DNA of 64,000 nt, from contig CAYOQJ010000099.1 in assembly GCA_964406095.1 (NCBI GenBank), positions 50,680-114,679 of the forward strand, in the 5' to 3' direction. Positions 63,863 through 64,000 of the stretch are shown piece by piece. A program made the position numbers and the translations under genes. The notes under the pieces were generated by a model. The model was not told the DNA's origin. It saw only the letters and a program-made list of their open reading frames with translations, and did not search any database. This stretch comes from M55B167 sp964406095. Lineage in GTDB: Bacteria > Verrucomicrobiota > Kiritimatiellia > RFP12 > UBA1067. Numbering within the stretch: position 1 is the first letter of the stretch; each line of letters opens with the position of its first letter.

Positions 63863-64000
63863 ATCAACCTCGTTTAATAAAATAAGCACAAACCGGTTCA
63901 ACCACAATCCAATAACCCTAAAAACGGCAGTTGCCATTTTGTCGTAGATGCAAGGCGCACGGTTTTCAGCTATAGTGACTATGCTGGAAGCCGTACAACG

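Noticed and set aside
1..64000. tRNA, rRNA, CRISPR array, intact insertion sequence or phage genes
   Set aside because: None seen after reading both strands; repeats present are coding domain repeats or short palindromic elements.

Overview
The window reads as chromosome of a marine or anoxic-sediment bacterium of the Verrucomicrobiota/Lentisphaerota/Kiritimatiellota type. The assignment is an inference. It rests on several sulfatases, very large secreted LamG, cadherin-like, GLUG and Ig-like proteins, a C-terminal 'NLLKYACGL' module of the kind common in Verrucomicrobia, PQQ-like propellers, and glycoside hydrolases for sulfated algal polysaccharides. No rRNA, tRNA, CRISPR array, intact transposase or phage gene was found.

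Layout. 1-6.0 kb: end of a PQQ-like propeller gene, an NYN-domain/zinc-ribbon protein, a coiled-coil membrane protein, a Tat-exported cupin and a secreted thioredoxin-like protein. 6.2-8.7 kb: KDPG aldolase, 2-keto-3-deoxygluconate kinase and bacterioferritin. 8.8-21.2 kb: two giant secreted proteins transcribed divergently (1607 and 2435 aa). 21.3-32.9 kb: a carbohydrate locus with a GH86 agarase/porphyranase-like enzyme, a GH127-like gene lacking its catalytic core, a GC-rich cassette (PAS-AraC regulator, Gfo/Idh/MocA oxidoreductase, UroD-like methyltransferase), a XylR-like regulator and a GH2 enzyme. 33-40.6 kb: a four-fold LamG protein, sulfatase, PIG-L deacetylase, sodium:solute symporter and TauE/SafE permease. 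41-43.9 kb: nucleoside kinase and rRNA methyltransferase. 44-49.8 kb: two decayed sulfatases, a large secreted protein of unknown function and an intact sulfatase with an unusual active-site motif. 49.9-55 kb: rpsO-pnp with a structured leader, ruvC and a radical SAM protein. 55-60 kb: a lipoprotein, a polysaccharide-lyase/beta-propeller fusion and a Tyr-rich secreted protein. 60.5-64 kb: mutM and a FixJ/FixL-like two-component pair.

How the genes may work together (inference). GH86, GH2, the sulfatases and the lyase-like protein would cut and desulfate an algal galactan or related polysaccharide outside the cell or in the periplasm. The symporter would import products, and KDG kinase with KDPG aldolase would process keto-deoxy sugar acids. 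The giant repeat proteins would serve adhesion or substrate binding. Two AraC-type regulators sit beside the hydrolases and one has a candidate direct-repeat operator before the GH2 gene.

The strongest signals that ordinary annotation would miss are these. (1) The GC-rich PAS-AraC/Gfo/UroD cassette is bracketed by two same-orientation copies of a GH127 5' end, one of them a 30-codon relic. (2) Several CAZyme and sulfatase genes have lost internal blocks, some while keeping an open frame. (3) The 2435-aa protein has an A-B-B super-repeat. (4) A C-terminal module is shared between two secreted proteins. (5) The rpsO leader can form a long-range stem around a terminator-like hairpin.
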